In this document: positions 1 through 8,886 of the stretch, piece after piece
Layout of the letters: each line of letters starts with the position of its first letter
Position numbering within the stretch: position 1 is the stretch's first letter
Assembly: GCA_008363215.1 (NCBI GenBank)
Contig: RHKP01000027.1
Location: 1-47,169, forward strand
Origin: Cyanobacteria bacterium CYA
GTDB taxonomy: Bacteria; Planctomycetota; Phycisphaerae; Phycisphaerales; UBA1924
DNA: 47,169 nt
Direction of reading: 5' to 3'
Translations under genes and position numbers: made by a program
The notes under the pieces: generated by a model
What the model saw: only the letters and a program-made list of their open reading frames with translations
Database searches by the model: none
Told to the model about the DNA's origin: nothing

Positions 1-181
1 TCGATCGGCCTGCGACGACATTTTTGGCGTGACGCGTGATCGTCGGCTCAAGCGGCCCGCCCGCCGCGTCGATACAGGTGGTGATCCACCCGCCGGGGCA
101 CGGCGGCCCGACGTGTGCTCACGGTGAGACAGGGGCCGCACGCGACGCCCGGCATCAATCCCCGCCGGACCGGCGTGCGCC
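1..181. repeat. Left copy of the terminal inverted repeat
   Basis: The first 181 bases match the reverse complement of the last 181 bases with six mismatches that I count by eye (positions 100, 121, 122, 123, 125 and 129). Bases 1-99 are identical. The repeat ends at position 181, about 90 bases before the first gene. Two identical ends of exactly 99 bases suggest a contig cut at a shared assembly-graph node of a dispersed repeat. A short mobile element or hairpin-ended replicon would also give such ends but has no other support. Positions 182-268 hold nothing recognisable apart from a ribosome binding site. Confidence 0.9.
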
Positions 182-268
182 GCGGGATGGGGATGCCGGG
201 CACACCGAAGTGGTTTCCCCGGCGCCGGCCACCCCAGGCTCCGCTCGCGCCGCGGCCAGGAGGCACAG

Positions 269-976
269 ATGGGCGTCGTTCCTGACACACGCATCGGCAA
301 GATCGAGTTCTACGAAGCGCACGCGCTGGCGGGCGGGCCGTGGGCGACCAACGCGGCCGGCATCGGGCTCACGCCCGCATCCGTCACCGCGCTCTCCACG
401 CTCACCATCGCAGCACGCAACGCCTTCAACGCCGCCGAGGCGGCACGGCAGGCGGCCAAGGCCGCCACGCAGGCGTACTACGACGCCGTGCGGGCCATGC
501 ACTCGGGCCCCGGCGCCGGGCAGGACATGATCGACACCATCCGCAACTGGGCCGAATCCAAGGACAATCCCAACGTCTACGCGCTCGCCCAGATCCCCCC
601 GCCGGCGACCCCCGGCACGACGCCCCCGCCCGGCACACCGTTCAAGTTCCGCGTCGGCCTGCTCCAGGATGGCGCGCTGGAACTGAAGTGGAAGTGCAAC
701 AACCCCGGCGGCACGGTCGGCACGATCTACGAGATCAGGCGGGCGGTCGGAGGGGGCGCGTTTGCGTTTGTCGGCGCCTCGGGCGTGAAGTCGTTCACCG
801 ATGACACGCTCGTCAGCGGGGCGGCCCCCGTCACCTACCGGATCACCGCCGTCCGCTCCACCGCGCGCGGCAACCCGGCGCAGTTCACCGTCAACTTCGG
901 CACCGGCGGGCCGGGGCGCACCATCGCCGGCATCACCAGCGCCGGCGACGGGGCCGACGTCAGGATGGCAGCGTGA
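269..976 (+). CDS. Fibronectin type III-like protein of a planctomycete-typical family
   Basis: A 235-residue protein with no signal peptide or membrane segment. Residues 1-110 are an alanine-rich, probably helical region (many A, Q and K residues around 45-70). A proline/threonine linker follows at about 111-125. Residues 128-215 form a beta-rich region resembling one fibronectin type III domain, with the pattern ELKWKC...YEIRRAVGG...YRITAVRS. The ATG is preceded by CAGGAGG at good spacing. From memory, proteins with this layout are frequent, function-unknown members of planctomycete genomes; I could not check this. The fibronectin fold suggests protein binding or a structural role. The gene converges with the CLC gene, whose stop lies 24 bases downstream. 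Confidence 0.75.
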   Translation: MGVVPDTRIGKIEFYEAHALAGGPWATNAAGIGLTPASVTALSTLTIAARNAFNAAEAARQAAKAATQAYYDAVRAMHSGPGAGQDMIDTIRNWAESKDNPNVYALAQIPPPATPGTTPPPGTPFKFRVGLLQDGALELKWKCNNPGGTVGTIYEIRRAVGGGAFAFVGASGVKSFTDDTLVSGAAPVTYRITAVRSTARGNPAQFTVNFGTGGPGRTIAGITSAGDGADVRMAA

Positions 977-1000
977 GGGACGGGCCGGGGCGGGGATGTT

Positions 1001-2893
1001 TTACGCCCTGTCCGCGTCGGGGCGGCGCGTTTCCCTGGTTCCGGACACGATGAGCGAACGCAGCGAGAGATGCCGCTGCGGCTCGGTGTTGTGGGCCAGG
1101 CGCTGGCGGTGGGCGCCCAGCAGGTCGCTCCGCGTGACGATGCCCACGAGTTTGCCGGATCGCTGCTCGATCACCGGGAGCCGGCCGATCCCGTGGCGGA
1201 TCATGTGGTCGGCCGCATCGCGCAGCGTCCGGTCGTCGTAGACCACGACGGGGAACCTCCTGGCCAGTTCGCCCAGGATGCGCTGCGGCGGCGTCGAGGG
1301 GTCGAGCAGGTCGCGCCGGGTCACGACTGAGTGGAGCACGCCCTCATCATCAAGCACCGGGTAGCCCTGGTGCGTCGAGCCGGGCGCGTGCGAGGCGATC
1401 CACTGCCGCACCTCGCCCACGCTCTGGGAAGCGCGCAGGGTCACCAGTTCCTTGGCCGCGATGTCCCGCACGAAGACGCGGTCGAGGAAGTCGGCCTCGT
1501 AGTCCGAGGGCACGCGCACGCCGCGCCGGGCGATCTTCTCGGTCATGATCGTGTGGCGCATGAGCAGCGAGGAGATGAGATAGGACGCCGCACACCCGCC
1601 CAGCAGCGGCAACAGCCCCAGCGGCTGGAGCGTGGTCTCGAAGGCGAAGACCACGCTGGCGAGCATCGCCCGCGAGGCGCCCGCGAAGATCGCCGCCATG
1701 CCGACCAGCGCCGCGATCCGCGGATCCACCTCCGCGCCGGGAAGCAGACGCTGCATCAACAGCCCCAGCAGCCCGCCGAGCGCGCCGCCGATGGTGAACA
1801 GCGGCGCAAGCGTCCCGCCGGACGTCCCGCTGCCCAGGGCGATCGACCACGACACGAACTTCCACACCGCCAGGCCCGCGATGGTCGTGATGGCCAGGTT
1901 GCCCGAGAGAATGTCGGAGATGTTGGAATAACCCACGCCGAGCGTGCGCGGCTGGAAGTAGCCGACAAGCCCGACCGCAAGCCCGCCCAGCGCCGGCCAC
2001 CACATCCAATGGATGGGGAGGCGCTCAAAGGCGTCCTCGACGGCGTAGACCGCGCGCGTCACCAGGACACTGACCAGCCCGAGCACCGCGCCGGTCAGGA
2101 TGTACAGCGAGAGCGCCGCGCCCGTGGGCTGCTGGAGATCGGGCATCGCAAAGACCGCCCCCTCGCCTTCAAAGGAGAGGCGGACGCCGGCCGCGGCCGC
2201 GCTGGCCAGGGCCACCGGGATGATCGACCGCGCCCGGTACTCGAAGAGCAGCAGTTCGATCGCCAGCAGCACCGCCGACACGGGCGCGCCGAAGGTGGCA
2301 GACATGCCCGCCGCAGCGCCGGCCGCCAGCAGCGTCTTGCGCTCCATCGCCGTCGTGCGAAGGAGTTGGCCCACCAGCGAGCCAAGCGCGCCGCCCGTGG
2401 CGATGATCGGGCCTTCAGCCCCGAACGGGCCCCCGGTGCCGATCGCGATGGCCGAACTCAGAGGCTTGAGGAACGTAAGCCGCGGCGGGATGCGGCTCTC
2501 GTTGACGATGATCTGCTCCATCGCCTCGGGGATACCGTGCCCGCGGATGGCGCGTGAGCCGTAGCGGGCCATGAAGCCGACGATGATCCCTCCGACCACC
2601 GGCACCAGGAGCACCCACAGGCCCAGGGTGTGCTCGAGCGGCGTCTGCGGGTGGAGCGACAGCGTGCCGTGGAACGCCAGGCCCGTCACCAACCAGATCA
2701 GCCGCATCAGGGCCTGGGCGATCAGCGCCGCGGCCACGCCGATGCCCAGGGCAAGCGCGGTGATCTTCACCACGCGACGATCAATGATCGGGCCGGGCGC
2801 CGGCGCAGGGACGGTTTTGAGCGCATCAGCGATGGAGGGCGCGACCGGAATACCCATCCTCCGGTCATCTCCATGCCTTGATTCGTGTGACAT
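1001..2893 (-). CDS. CLC-type chloride channel/antiporter with CBS domain pair
   Basis: A 630-residue membrane protein that moves chloride or a related anion through the inner membrane, probably in exchange for protons. Residues of about 35-450 form the CLC pore with many hydrophobic helices. The ion-binding motif is GHGIPE, with His where classical proteins have Ser. GPFGAEGP retains the gating glutamate, and SGGTLAP is the third conserved loop. Residues of about 470-600 are two CBS domains (ending GIVTRSDLL), which usually bind adenine nucleotides and gate transport. I chose the ATG at 2893 because GGAG lies 11 bases upstream; ATG 2857 is possible. The frame stays open far upstream, but that part overlaps rsmB and lacks sense. 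Positions 2894-3181 contain no gene I can support. Confidence 0.9.
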   Translation of the reverse strand: MSHESRHGDDRRMGIPVAPSIADALKTVPAPAPGPIIDRRVVKITALALGIGVAAALIAQALMRLIWLVTGLAFHGTLSLHPQTPLEHTLGLWVLLVPVVGGIIVGFMARYGSRAIRGHGIPEAMEQIIVNESRIPPRLTFLKPLSSAIAIGTGGPFGAEGPIIATGGALGSLVGQLLRTTAMERKTLLAAGAAAGMSATFGAPVSAVLLAIELLLFEYRARSIIPVALASAAAAGVRLSFEGEGAVFAMPDLQQPTGAALSLYILTGAVLGLVSVLVTRAVYAVEDAFERLPIHWMWWPALGGLAVGLVGYFQPRTLGVGYSNISDILSGNLAITTIAGLAVWKFVSWSIALGSGTSGGTLAPLFTIGGALGGLLGLLMQRLLPGAEVDPRIAALVGMAAIFAGASRAMLASVVFAFETTLQPLGLLPLLGGCAASYLISSLLMRHTIMTEKIARRGVRVPSDYEADFLDRVFVRDIAAKELVTLRASQSVGEVRQWIASHAPGSTHQGYPVLDDEGVLHSVVTRRDLLDPSTPPQRILGELARRFPVVVYDDRTLRDAADHMIRHGIGRLPVIEQRSGKLVGIVTRSDLLGAHRQRLAHNTEPQRHLSLRSLIVSGTRETRRPDADRA

Positions 2894-3181
2894 TCTGCGA
2901 TCTGCTCCGATGCGGCCGGGGGGCGATGAGACAACGGTAGCACCGCGCGGCCTGCGGGACGCGAAAAGTCCGTGATCGGCGCGGTCTGCGGACTCGATGC
3001 GCGGTGTTGTCGCGTTCATCACCGCTGTCCGATCCCGGCACGCCCTTGGCATCGAGAACAGGGTGTGCAGGAAGATCATCTTCCTGCCGATGCGCATGCG
3101 CGCCCGCACGCCGCGTCGCCTCACCTCGGACGCTCGCTCGTGCTCGGGCTGTGGCTGGTCGTGCGTCGCTAGACTTGCCCC

Positions 3182-4546
3182 GTGACCAGGCCAGCCGCCC
3201 AAGTTTCGGAGTTCGGCCCCCCCGGGGCAAGCACCGGGGCGCGGCACATCGCTCTGCGGGCCCTGGCCGAGCACGCCCGCTGCTTTCCCGACCTGGTTCC
3301 CCGACCCTTGCCCACGGACGGGCTCGACCCTCGTGACGCCGCGCTGGCCCGGGCGATTCACGACTCGGTCATCCGCCGCTGGCTCACGCTGCGGGCCTTG
3401 CTCAGCCCCCGGCTCACCATGCCGTTCGATGAGATGGAGCCCAAACTCAAGGCCGTGCTCCTCGCCGGCGCCTCCCAACTTCTCCTGCTCGACAAGGTGC
3501 CGCCGCACGCGGCCGTCAGCGAATCGGTCGAGTGGGCCAAGCGTCACGTGCGTGCCAAGGCCGGCGGACTGGTCAACGCCGTTCTCCGCCGCGTCAACGA
3601 TTCGATCGTCGGGCGTGCATGCCCCTTCGAGGATCGCCGCGATCAGATCCTGCTCGCCGACGGTCGCGCCATCGATCTGGCCGCGCCGTTCCTGCCTGAA
3701 GACCCGATCGAACGGCTGGCGATCCAGGCCTCCGTGCCCCCGGGCGTGATCCGGCGATGGATCGACACGCGCGGCGCTGCCGACGCCCGCCGGGCCGCGA
3801 TCCACTCTCTCTGCCTGCCGCCGATCATCCTGAACACCTCGTTCGCGGCCGAGCCGGTTGCATCTACGCGTCCGCACGAGTCACCGGGCAATGCGGTCTT
3901 CACCGGCACTCCCGCCGAATTGTCCGAACTGCTCCAACGTCGCACCGATGTGTGGGCGCAGGATCCGGCCTCGAGTTCGACCATCCGAAGTGTGGCAGGT
4001 TCCGCCTCGCCGGGGCTTATCGTCGACCTGTGTGCCGGGCGCGGCACCAAGACGCGGCAGTTGGCCCACTCCTTCCCGCACGCCCGGATCGTCGCCTGCG
4101 ACACCGATCGGGCGCGGGCGATGGATCTGGCCGAGGTGTTCCGGGGGCACGACCGTGTGCAGGTATTGCCCCCGCGCCAGGTGTTGCCTGCCATCGCAGG
4201 AGAGGCGGACCTGGTCGTGCTCGACGTCCCGTGCTCCAACAGCGGCGTGTTCGCCAGGCGCCCGGAAGCCAAGTACCGATTCTCACGTGATCAGACTCGG
4301 CGCCTGGGAGATATCCAGCGACAGTTGCTTGCCGACGCCGTGCCCATGCTCTCGCCGCAGGGCATGGTCCTCTACGCCACGTGCAGCCTCGAGCCGGAGG
4401 AGGATGCCGCCCCGCTTGCCTGGGCGGCTCAGTGGCACGGCTTCGCAACTCAGCACTCCGAACTGGTCTGGCCGCAAGGCACGCCGGGAGGCGATGCAGC
4501 CCATTATCACGACGGTTCGTTCTTCGCTCTGCTGTCCCGACGCTGA
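3182..4546 (+). CDS. rsmB: 16S rRNA (cytosine-C5) methyltransferase with NusB-like N-terminus
   Basis: A 454-residue cytoplasmic enzyme that uses S-adenosylmethionine to methylate a cytosine of 16S rRNA (C967 in E. coli). Residues of about 20-140 form a NusB-type helical RNA-binding domain (PHAAVSESVEWAK, GGLVNAVLRR). The catalytic Rossmann domain covers about 230-454. Its motif I is VDLCAGRGTKT, motif IV DVPCSNSGV, and motif VI YATCSLEPEED. The two cysteines in PCS and TCS are the release and nucleophile cysteines of the RsmB/NOL1 family, so the enzyme looks intact. The start is a GTG; no better ATG lies before the NusB domain. It is transcribed alone or with the downstream EIIA gene, 65 bases away. 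Confidence 0.93.
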   Translation: MTRPAAQVSEFGPPGASTGARHIALRALAEHARCFPDLVPRPLPTDGLDPRDAALARAIHDSVIRRWLTLRALLSPRLTMPFDEMEPKLKAVLLAGASQLLLLDKVPPHAAVSESVEWAKRHVRAKAGGLVNAVLRRVNDSIVGRACPFEDRRDQILLADGRAIDLAAPFLPEDPIERLAIQASVPPGVIRRWIDTRGAADARRAAIHSLCLPPIILNTSFAAEPVASTRPHESPGNAVFTGTPAELSELLQRRTDVWAQDPASSSTIRSVAGSASPGLIVDLCAGRGTKTRQLAHSFPHARIVACDTDRARAMDLAEVFRGHDRVQVLPPRQVLPAIAGEADLVVLDVPCSNSGVFARRPEAKYRFSRDQTRRLGDIQRQLLADAVPMLSPQGMVLYATCSLEPEEDAAPLAWAAQWHGFATQHSELVWPQGTPGGDAAHYHDGSFFALLSRR

Positions 4547-4611
4547 GAGGGGGTCGACCTCGGGCAGCGGGCGGCCAACAATCGCTTCACGCAATCGAGA
4601 ATGGCCACAGC

Positions 4612-5073
4612 ATGAACCTGCTCGACATCCTCAGCCCTGACTGCATCCGCGTGCCGCTGCACGCCAACGAGAAGAAGGCGGTCATTGACGAGTTGGTGGA
4701 CCTGCTGGCCGACCTGGGCAAGGTGTCCGATGCCCCCGCCCTCAAGGAGGCTGTCTGGTCGCGCGAGCAGACTCGCACCACCGGCATCGGGCACGGACTG
4801 GCCATTCCTCACGGGAAATGTGCCGGGCTCAAAGATCTCGCCATGGCCATCGGCAAACCCGCCGGTCCACTCGACTTCGAAGCCCTCGACTCCCAGCCGG
4901 TCCGCCTCGTCGTCCTGCTCGCCAGCCCGCCGGATCGTACCAGCGACCACATCCAGGCGCTGGCCCGGATCAGCAAACTGATGGCCGTCGAGGAACTCCG
5001 CGAGAAGATCTACGCCGCCAATTCGGCCGAGGAGATCTACGGTCTGCTCAATGCCCACGACGGGCGCGCCTGA
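4612..5073 (+). CDS. PTS fructose/nitrogen EIIA domain protein (PtsN-like)
   Basis: A single EIIA domain of 153 residues, the usual PtsN size. The motif GIGHGLAIPHGK contains the phosphorylatable histidine, His67, by comparison with PtsN His68 of E. coli. Family knowledge: such proteins accept phosphate from HPr/NPr and regulate potassium transport or nitrogen and stress responses rather than import sugar. No EIIB, EIIC or HPr gene is nearby, which supports a regulatory role. The ribosome binding site is weak (GAGA about 12 bases upstream). It converges with the ExbB-like gene six bases downstream. Confidence 0.88.
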   Translation: MNLLDILSPDCIRVPLHANEKKAVIDELVDLLADLGKVSDAPALKEAVWSREQTRTTGIGHGLAIPHGKCAGLKDLAMAIGKPAGPLDFEALDSQPVRLVVLLASPPDRTSDHIQALARISKLMAVEELREKIYAANSAEEIYGLLNAHDGRA

Positions 5074-5079
5074 ACCACG

Positions 5080-5727
5080 TCAGCCCTGATCGCCCGCCCG
5101 CGGGGCGCCCGCGTGTGCCGCGGCGCACAGCGCCTCCAACCTCCCCAGGCATCGGTCTGACTCGCTGCGTGTCCAAACATACGGGAAAAGCGTCACCAGC
5201 GCCACCACCAGCCCGAACGCGGTCGAAAACAATGCCTCGGCCACGCCTCCCGCCACTGCCGCCGGATCCGTCACCGACGTGGCACCCCCCAGCAACTGGA
5301 AACTTCGGATGATGCCCGTCACCGTGCCCAGGATTCCCAGCATGGGCGCCGCGGTGATGATCGTCGAGAGCGTCTGTGAGAAGCGTTCCACCGCCGGGCG
5401 ATAACGCTCGACCAGTTCGTGCGAAACCGCGACGAGGAACCTCTCATCGGAGGCCGACCGCCCCACCATCGCGCACAGGTCGCCGGCAAACCGAGCATAA
5501 ATTCCGCTCTCTTCGACGAGTTTCGGCGCGGCCCCTTCAGGCCCGAGGCTTCGCAGCATCTCCAGAACCCGCGAGAACCGCCGCCGTCCCGCCCGGCTGT
5601 TGGTCGCCAGCCAGAACATCGTCCGCTCCAGCGCCAGCGTGACTGAAAGTACCGAAAGCGCCAGCAGAGGCCAGGCCGTCCACCCCGTCGTCACAAACAA
5701 GTCCGTCAGTCGTGAGAACCAGTCCAT
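5080..5727 (-). CDS. MotA/TolQ/ExbB proton channel family protein
   Basis: A 215-residue inner-membrane protein with three predicted helices at about 13-40, 122-145 and 165-190, the ExbB/TolQ arrangement. The stretch APMLGILGTVTGII is the conserved pore segment. Such proteins form a pentameric proton channel around an ExbD/TolR partner and energise outer-membrane transport or cell-envelope integrity. No ExbD/TolR gene is adjacent on either side, so the partner must be encoded elsewhere. Positions 5728-5867 upstream show no further gene. I am confident of the family but not of the subfamily. Confidence 0.88.
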   Translation of the reverse strand: MDWFSRLTDLFVTTGWTAWPLLALSVLSVTLALERTMFWLATNSRAGRRRFSRVLEMLRSLGPEGAAPKLVEESGIYARFAGDLCAMVGRSASDERFLVAVSHELVERYRPAVERFSQTLSTIITAAPMLGILGTVTGIIRSFQLLGGATSVTDPAAVAGGVAEALFSTAFGLVVALVTLFPYVWTRSESDRCLGRLEALCAAAHAGAPRAGDQG

Positions 5728-5867
5728 GCCGGGACGATCGTAGGGCGGCCGCCCTCATTACCCGGCCCTTCCCCCCCACCGCTCCTGAGCGACTTCCGGT
5801 CGCCTGCGTGGCGGCGCGATCCGAGCCGCTCCTGTACCGCGCCGCGGTCACGACGAAAGGCTGTCCG

Positions 5868-5873
5868 TATAAT
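5868..5873 (+). promoter_or_regulatory. Candidate -10 box overlapping the prenyl synthase ATG
   Basis: TATAAT, a perfect sigma70 -10 consensus, overlaps the first ATG of the prenyl synthase gene. The region 16-17 bases upstream has only a poor -35 match (GGTCAC). If it is used, transcription would begin near 5880, after this ATG, and translation would have to start at GTG 5905, which has a GGACGAG sequence upstream. Confidence 0.3.
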
Positions 5874-6795
5874 GCCGACGCCTCCACACCGGACGAGCCG
5901 CATCGTGGATGATGACACCGCGATCTTCGACCTGCTCGATGAGCCGCGACGGCGCGTCGATGACACGCTGCGCCGATATCTCGAACACCTTGAGCAGCCC
6001 CGCGCGCTCACCGACGCCGTCACATATGCCCTCCTCGCCGGCGGCAAACGCCTCCGCCCCGTTCTGTGTTGGTATTCCGGCGTTGCGGCCGGTGACGACA
6101 GACAGCGCACGCTCGCTCCCGCAGCGGCCGTTGAACTCGTGCATGCCTTCAGCCTCGTCCACGATGACCTGCCGGCGATGGACGATGACGACCTTCGCCG
6201 CGGGCGTCCGACGCTGCACATCCACGCCGGCGAAGCCGTGGCCATTCTCGCCGGAGATGCCATGCTCGCGATGGCTTTCGACCTGCTCGCCTCCGAACCG
6301 GACTTTGATTCCCAGACCGTGCGCAGGCTCATCACCGAACTGACGGCCGGCACGCGCGGCATGATCAGCGGGCAGGTCTACGACACGATCGGCGGATTCT
6401 CGGACGAACTTTCCGACCGCCAGCGCCTGGAACTCATCCACCGCAACAAGACCGGCGCGCTGTTGCGGGCGGCCGCTCGCATGGGCGTGATCGCCGCCGG
6501 AGGTGATGCCGGCACCCTCGACGCCATCACCCGCTACGCCGACGACGCCGGACTGATGTTCCAGATCGTCGACGACCTCATGGACGTGCGCGAATCGAGC
6601 GAACACGTGGGCAAGCGCACCGGTAAGGATGTGGCCGCGGGCAAACTCACCTTCCCCGCGATCCTCGGTGTGCCCGAATCGGAGAAAGAGGTTGACAGGC
6701 TTTGCCAACGAGCGCTGGAGACCATTGCTCCGCTCAAAGAGCGGGCGCGTCCGCTGGGTGAACTTGTGCGTTATCTGGCCCGACGAACCCGATGA
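5872..6795 (+). CDS. ispA: Polyprenyl (farnesyl/geranylgeranyl) diphosphate synthase
   Basis: A 307-residue soluble enzyme that condenses isopentenyl diphosphate with allylic diphosphates to make C15 or C20 prenyl diphosphates. The first aspartate-rich motif, DDLPAMDDDDLRRG, begins at Asp98-Asp99. The second, DDLMD, is at 234-238. GGKRLRP near residue 57 binds the homoallylic substrate, and NKTGALL is at 192-198. Bacterial class short-chain synthases share this pattern; chain length cannot be fixed by eye. It lies just upstream of dxs, so the pair supplies and uses the MEP pathway. The annotated ATG could be replaced by GTG 5905 (see the -10 box entry), which would remove 11 poorly conserved residues. 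Confidence 0.92.
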   Translation: MPTPPHRTSRIVDDDTAIFDLLDEPRRRVDDTLRRYLEHLEQPRALTDAVTYALLAGGKRLRPVLCWYSGVAAGDDRQRTLAPAAAVELVHAFSLVHDDLPAMDDDDLRRGRPTLHIHAGEAVAILAGDAMLAMAFDLLASEPDFDSQTVRRLITELTAGTRGMISGQVYDTIGGFSDELSDRQRLELIHRNKTGALLRAAARMGVIAAGGDAGTLDAITRYADDAGLMFQIVDDLMDVRESSEHVGKRTGKDVAAGKLTFPAILGVPESEKEVDRLCQRALETIAPLKERARPLGELVRYLARRTR

Positions 6796-6880
6796 GGCAG
6801 AACGCTCGACCGTCTTGGTTGGTACAATGTTTTCAGGATTCTCTGAAACCCCCGCCCGTGGCTTCTGACAAGGTACAGGC

Positions 6881-8878
6881 ATGTCGCGACTGGCATCTCC
6901 TTTGTCCCCGCAAGACCTCAAGTCGATGTCCGTGGCCGAGTTGGAAGCACTCGCCCTGGAAATCCGGCACGCGATCATCACCCAGGTTCAGAAGACCGGG
7001 GGGCATCTGGCGCCCAATCTGGGGGTTGTCGAGTTGACGATCGCCCTACATCGGGTTTTTGACTTCGGGCACGACCGCCTGCTCTTCGACGTCGGGCATC
7101 AGTGCTATCCCCACAAACTGCTCACCGGTCGTTTCCCCCTGCTCGACAGACTCCGCACCCGCGAGGGAATGTCGGGCTTCCCCGAACCGCTCGAATCCCC
7201 CTTCGACCTCTTCCGCGTCGGGCACGCCGGCACGGGCATTTCGACGGCCGTCGGGATGGCACGCGGCGACCTGCTCAACGGAGAGGCATACGACGCCAAG
7301 TCCAATCGGACAGGTCGATCCATCGTCACGCTCATCGGTGATGCATCGATCGTCAACGGCGTGGCGATGGAAGGGTTGAACAACGCCGGCACGCTGAACC
7401 GCCAGTTCCTTGTCGTGCTCAATGACAACGGGATGTCGATTTCCCGGCCTCAGGGCGCCGTCGCCGGGTACTTTGACCGCGTGCGAGTCAGTCACACCTA
7501 CGCCGACTTCAAGAAGGGCGCCCACCAGTTGCTGCGGCGAATTCCGGGCGGCTCAATGCTCGAAGAGGCCTACCACCGCGCGGGCGAAGCCACCAAGGCG
7601 CTGATCTGCGAAGACTCCTGGTTCGAAAAGTTCGGGCTCATCACCGCCGGACCCATCGACGGGCACGACCTGCCGACGCTGATCGAATTCCTGACCGAAG
7701 TTCGTGACATCAATCGCCCCGTGCTGCTGCACGTCAAGACCATCAAGGGGCGCGGGCTTGACGTGGCCGAGAGCGATGCCACCCGATTCCACTCCCCGCG
7801 TCCTTTTTCGGTCTCCCGCGCCGAAGCCAACGCGTGCCGTGTGGAGATGACCTCGGCCGGGCGTTCATTTACCGCCGCCTTCGGCGAGGCGCTGGTCGAA
7901 CTGATGGAGCGCGACCACCGTGTGGTTGCCTGCACCGCAGCCATGCCCGACGGAACCGGCGTGTCCCTTCCCCTGGCCAGATTCCCCGAGCGCACCTGGG
8001 ACGTGGGCATTTGTGAATCGCACGCGATGGACATGATGGCCGGGCTGGCCAAGTGCGGACACAAGCCCTTCTTTGCCGTCTACTCAACCTTCCTCCAGCG
8101 CGCCTTCGATCAGGCGTTTCAGGAAGTCGCCCTTCAGGGTCTGCCCGTGCGCCTCTGTCTCGACCGCGCCGGGCTGGTCGGGGGCGACGGGGCCGTGCAT
8201 CACGGCTTCTGCGACGTCGCGCTTCTCCGCACGCTGCCGGGCGGCGCGATCATGGCCGCGATCGACGAGCCCAGCCTCAAGGGTGCGCTGGACTTCATGC
8301 TCACCTACGACGAGGGCTTCTCGGTTCTCCGCTATCCCCGCGACAGTGTGAGCGAACGCCTGCTCACCCGGACATGCCCGCCCTTTGAACTGGGCAAGGC
8401 ACGCTGCCTGACGCCCGATCTCGACGTGGCCGGAGGCGCTGAACCGGACGCGATTGTCATCGCCTTCGGCACCCCCGCCATCGCGGCGCTGCACGCTGCC
8501 GAGTCGCTGCAAGGCGAGTACCGCGTAGCCGTCTACGACGCGCGTTTCGCCAAGCCCCTCGACGATGCGCTGATCGCCGCCGCCCTGCGCAGCGGTTGCC
8601 CGGTGCTCACGGTCGAGGATCATGCGATCATCGGCGGCTTCGGGGCCGCTGTCCTCGAGCGCGCCAACGAACTCCGCCTCGTCGCCGGCCGCCTGACGCG
8701 ACTGGGAATTCCCGACCACTGGATCCTCCAGAACGGGCGATCGAAGCAGTTGGCCGAAGTCGGCATCGACGCCGCGGGCATCGCCCGCGCCATCCGCCAG
8801 GCCGTCGCCGAGGGCACGCTCGCGGCCCCGGCCGCCCCGCAGATCGAGACGCGCGTGCCGGAGCGCCCGCTCGTGTAA
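6881..8878 (+). CDS. dxs: 1-deoxy-D-xylulose-5-phosphate synthase
   Basis: A 665-residue thiamine-diphosphate enzyme that joins pyruvate and glyceraldehyde 3-phosphate, the first step of the MEP isoprenoid pathway. The cofactor motif runs GDASIVNGVAMEGLNNAG. The N-terminal DVGHQCYPHKLLTGR and the central DRAGLVGGDG are DXS signatures. The catalytic glutamate is kept in DVGICESHAM, where most DXS have IAEQHA. Several conserved positions differ: Cys for Ala in GHQCYPH and GGDGAVHHG for GADGQTHQG. Length is slightly above the usual 620-640. ATG 6881 is used; ACAAGG lies about 9 bases upstream. It follows the prenyl synthase by 85 bases and precedes NAD kinase by 8, forming one probable operon. 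Confidence 0.93.
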   Translation: MSRLASPLSPQDLKSMSVAELEALALEIRHAIITQVQKTGGHLAPNLGVVELTIALHRVFDFGHDRLLFDVGHQCYPHKLLTGRFPLLDRLRTREGMSGFPEPLESPFDLFRVGHAGTGISTAVGMARGDLLNGEAYDAKSNRTGRSIVTLIGDASIVNGVAMEGLNNAGTLNRQFLVVLNDNGMSISRPQGAVAGYFDRVRVSHTYADFKKGAHQLLRRIPGGSMLEEAYHRAGEATKALICEDSWFEKFGLITAGPIDGHDLPTLIEFLTEVRDINRPVLLHVKTIKGRGLDVAESDATRFHSPRPFSVSRAEANACRVEMTSAGRSFTAAFGEALVELMERDHRVVACTAAMPDGTGVSLPLARFPERTWDVGICESHAMDMMAGLAKCGHKPFFAVYSTFLQRAFDQAFQEVALQGLPVRLCLDRAGLVGGDGAVHHGFCDVALLRTLPGGAIMAAIDEPSLKGALDFMLTYDEGFSVLRYPRDSVSERLLTRTCPPFELGKARCLTPDLDVAGGAEPDAIVIAFGTPAIAALHAAESLQGEYRVAVYDARFAKPLDDALIAAALRSGCPVLTVEDHAIIGGFGAAVLERANELRLVAGRLTRLGIPDHWILQNGRSKQLAEVGIDAAGIARAIRQAVAEGTLAAPAAPQIETRVPERPLV

Positions 8879-8886
8879 GATTGGGC

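Noticed and set aside
1331..2557. Long plus-strand frame of 408 codons opposite the CLC gene
   Set aside because: It is low complexity and rich in Arg, His and Gln with no domain pattern, an antisense shadow of a high-GC gene.
2894..3877. Minus-strand frame continuous with the CLC gene, extending it by more than 300 residues
   Set aside because: It is antisense to rsmB, its amino-acid composition (Arg, Gly, Gln rich) is that of a shadow frame, and CLC proteins start near 2893.
6827..6837. TACAAT box before dxs as a promoter
   Set aside because: No -35 match at suitable spacing; the gene is likely read from upstream.
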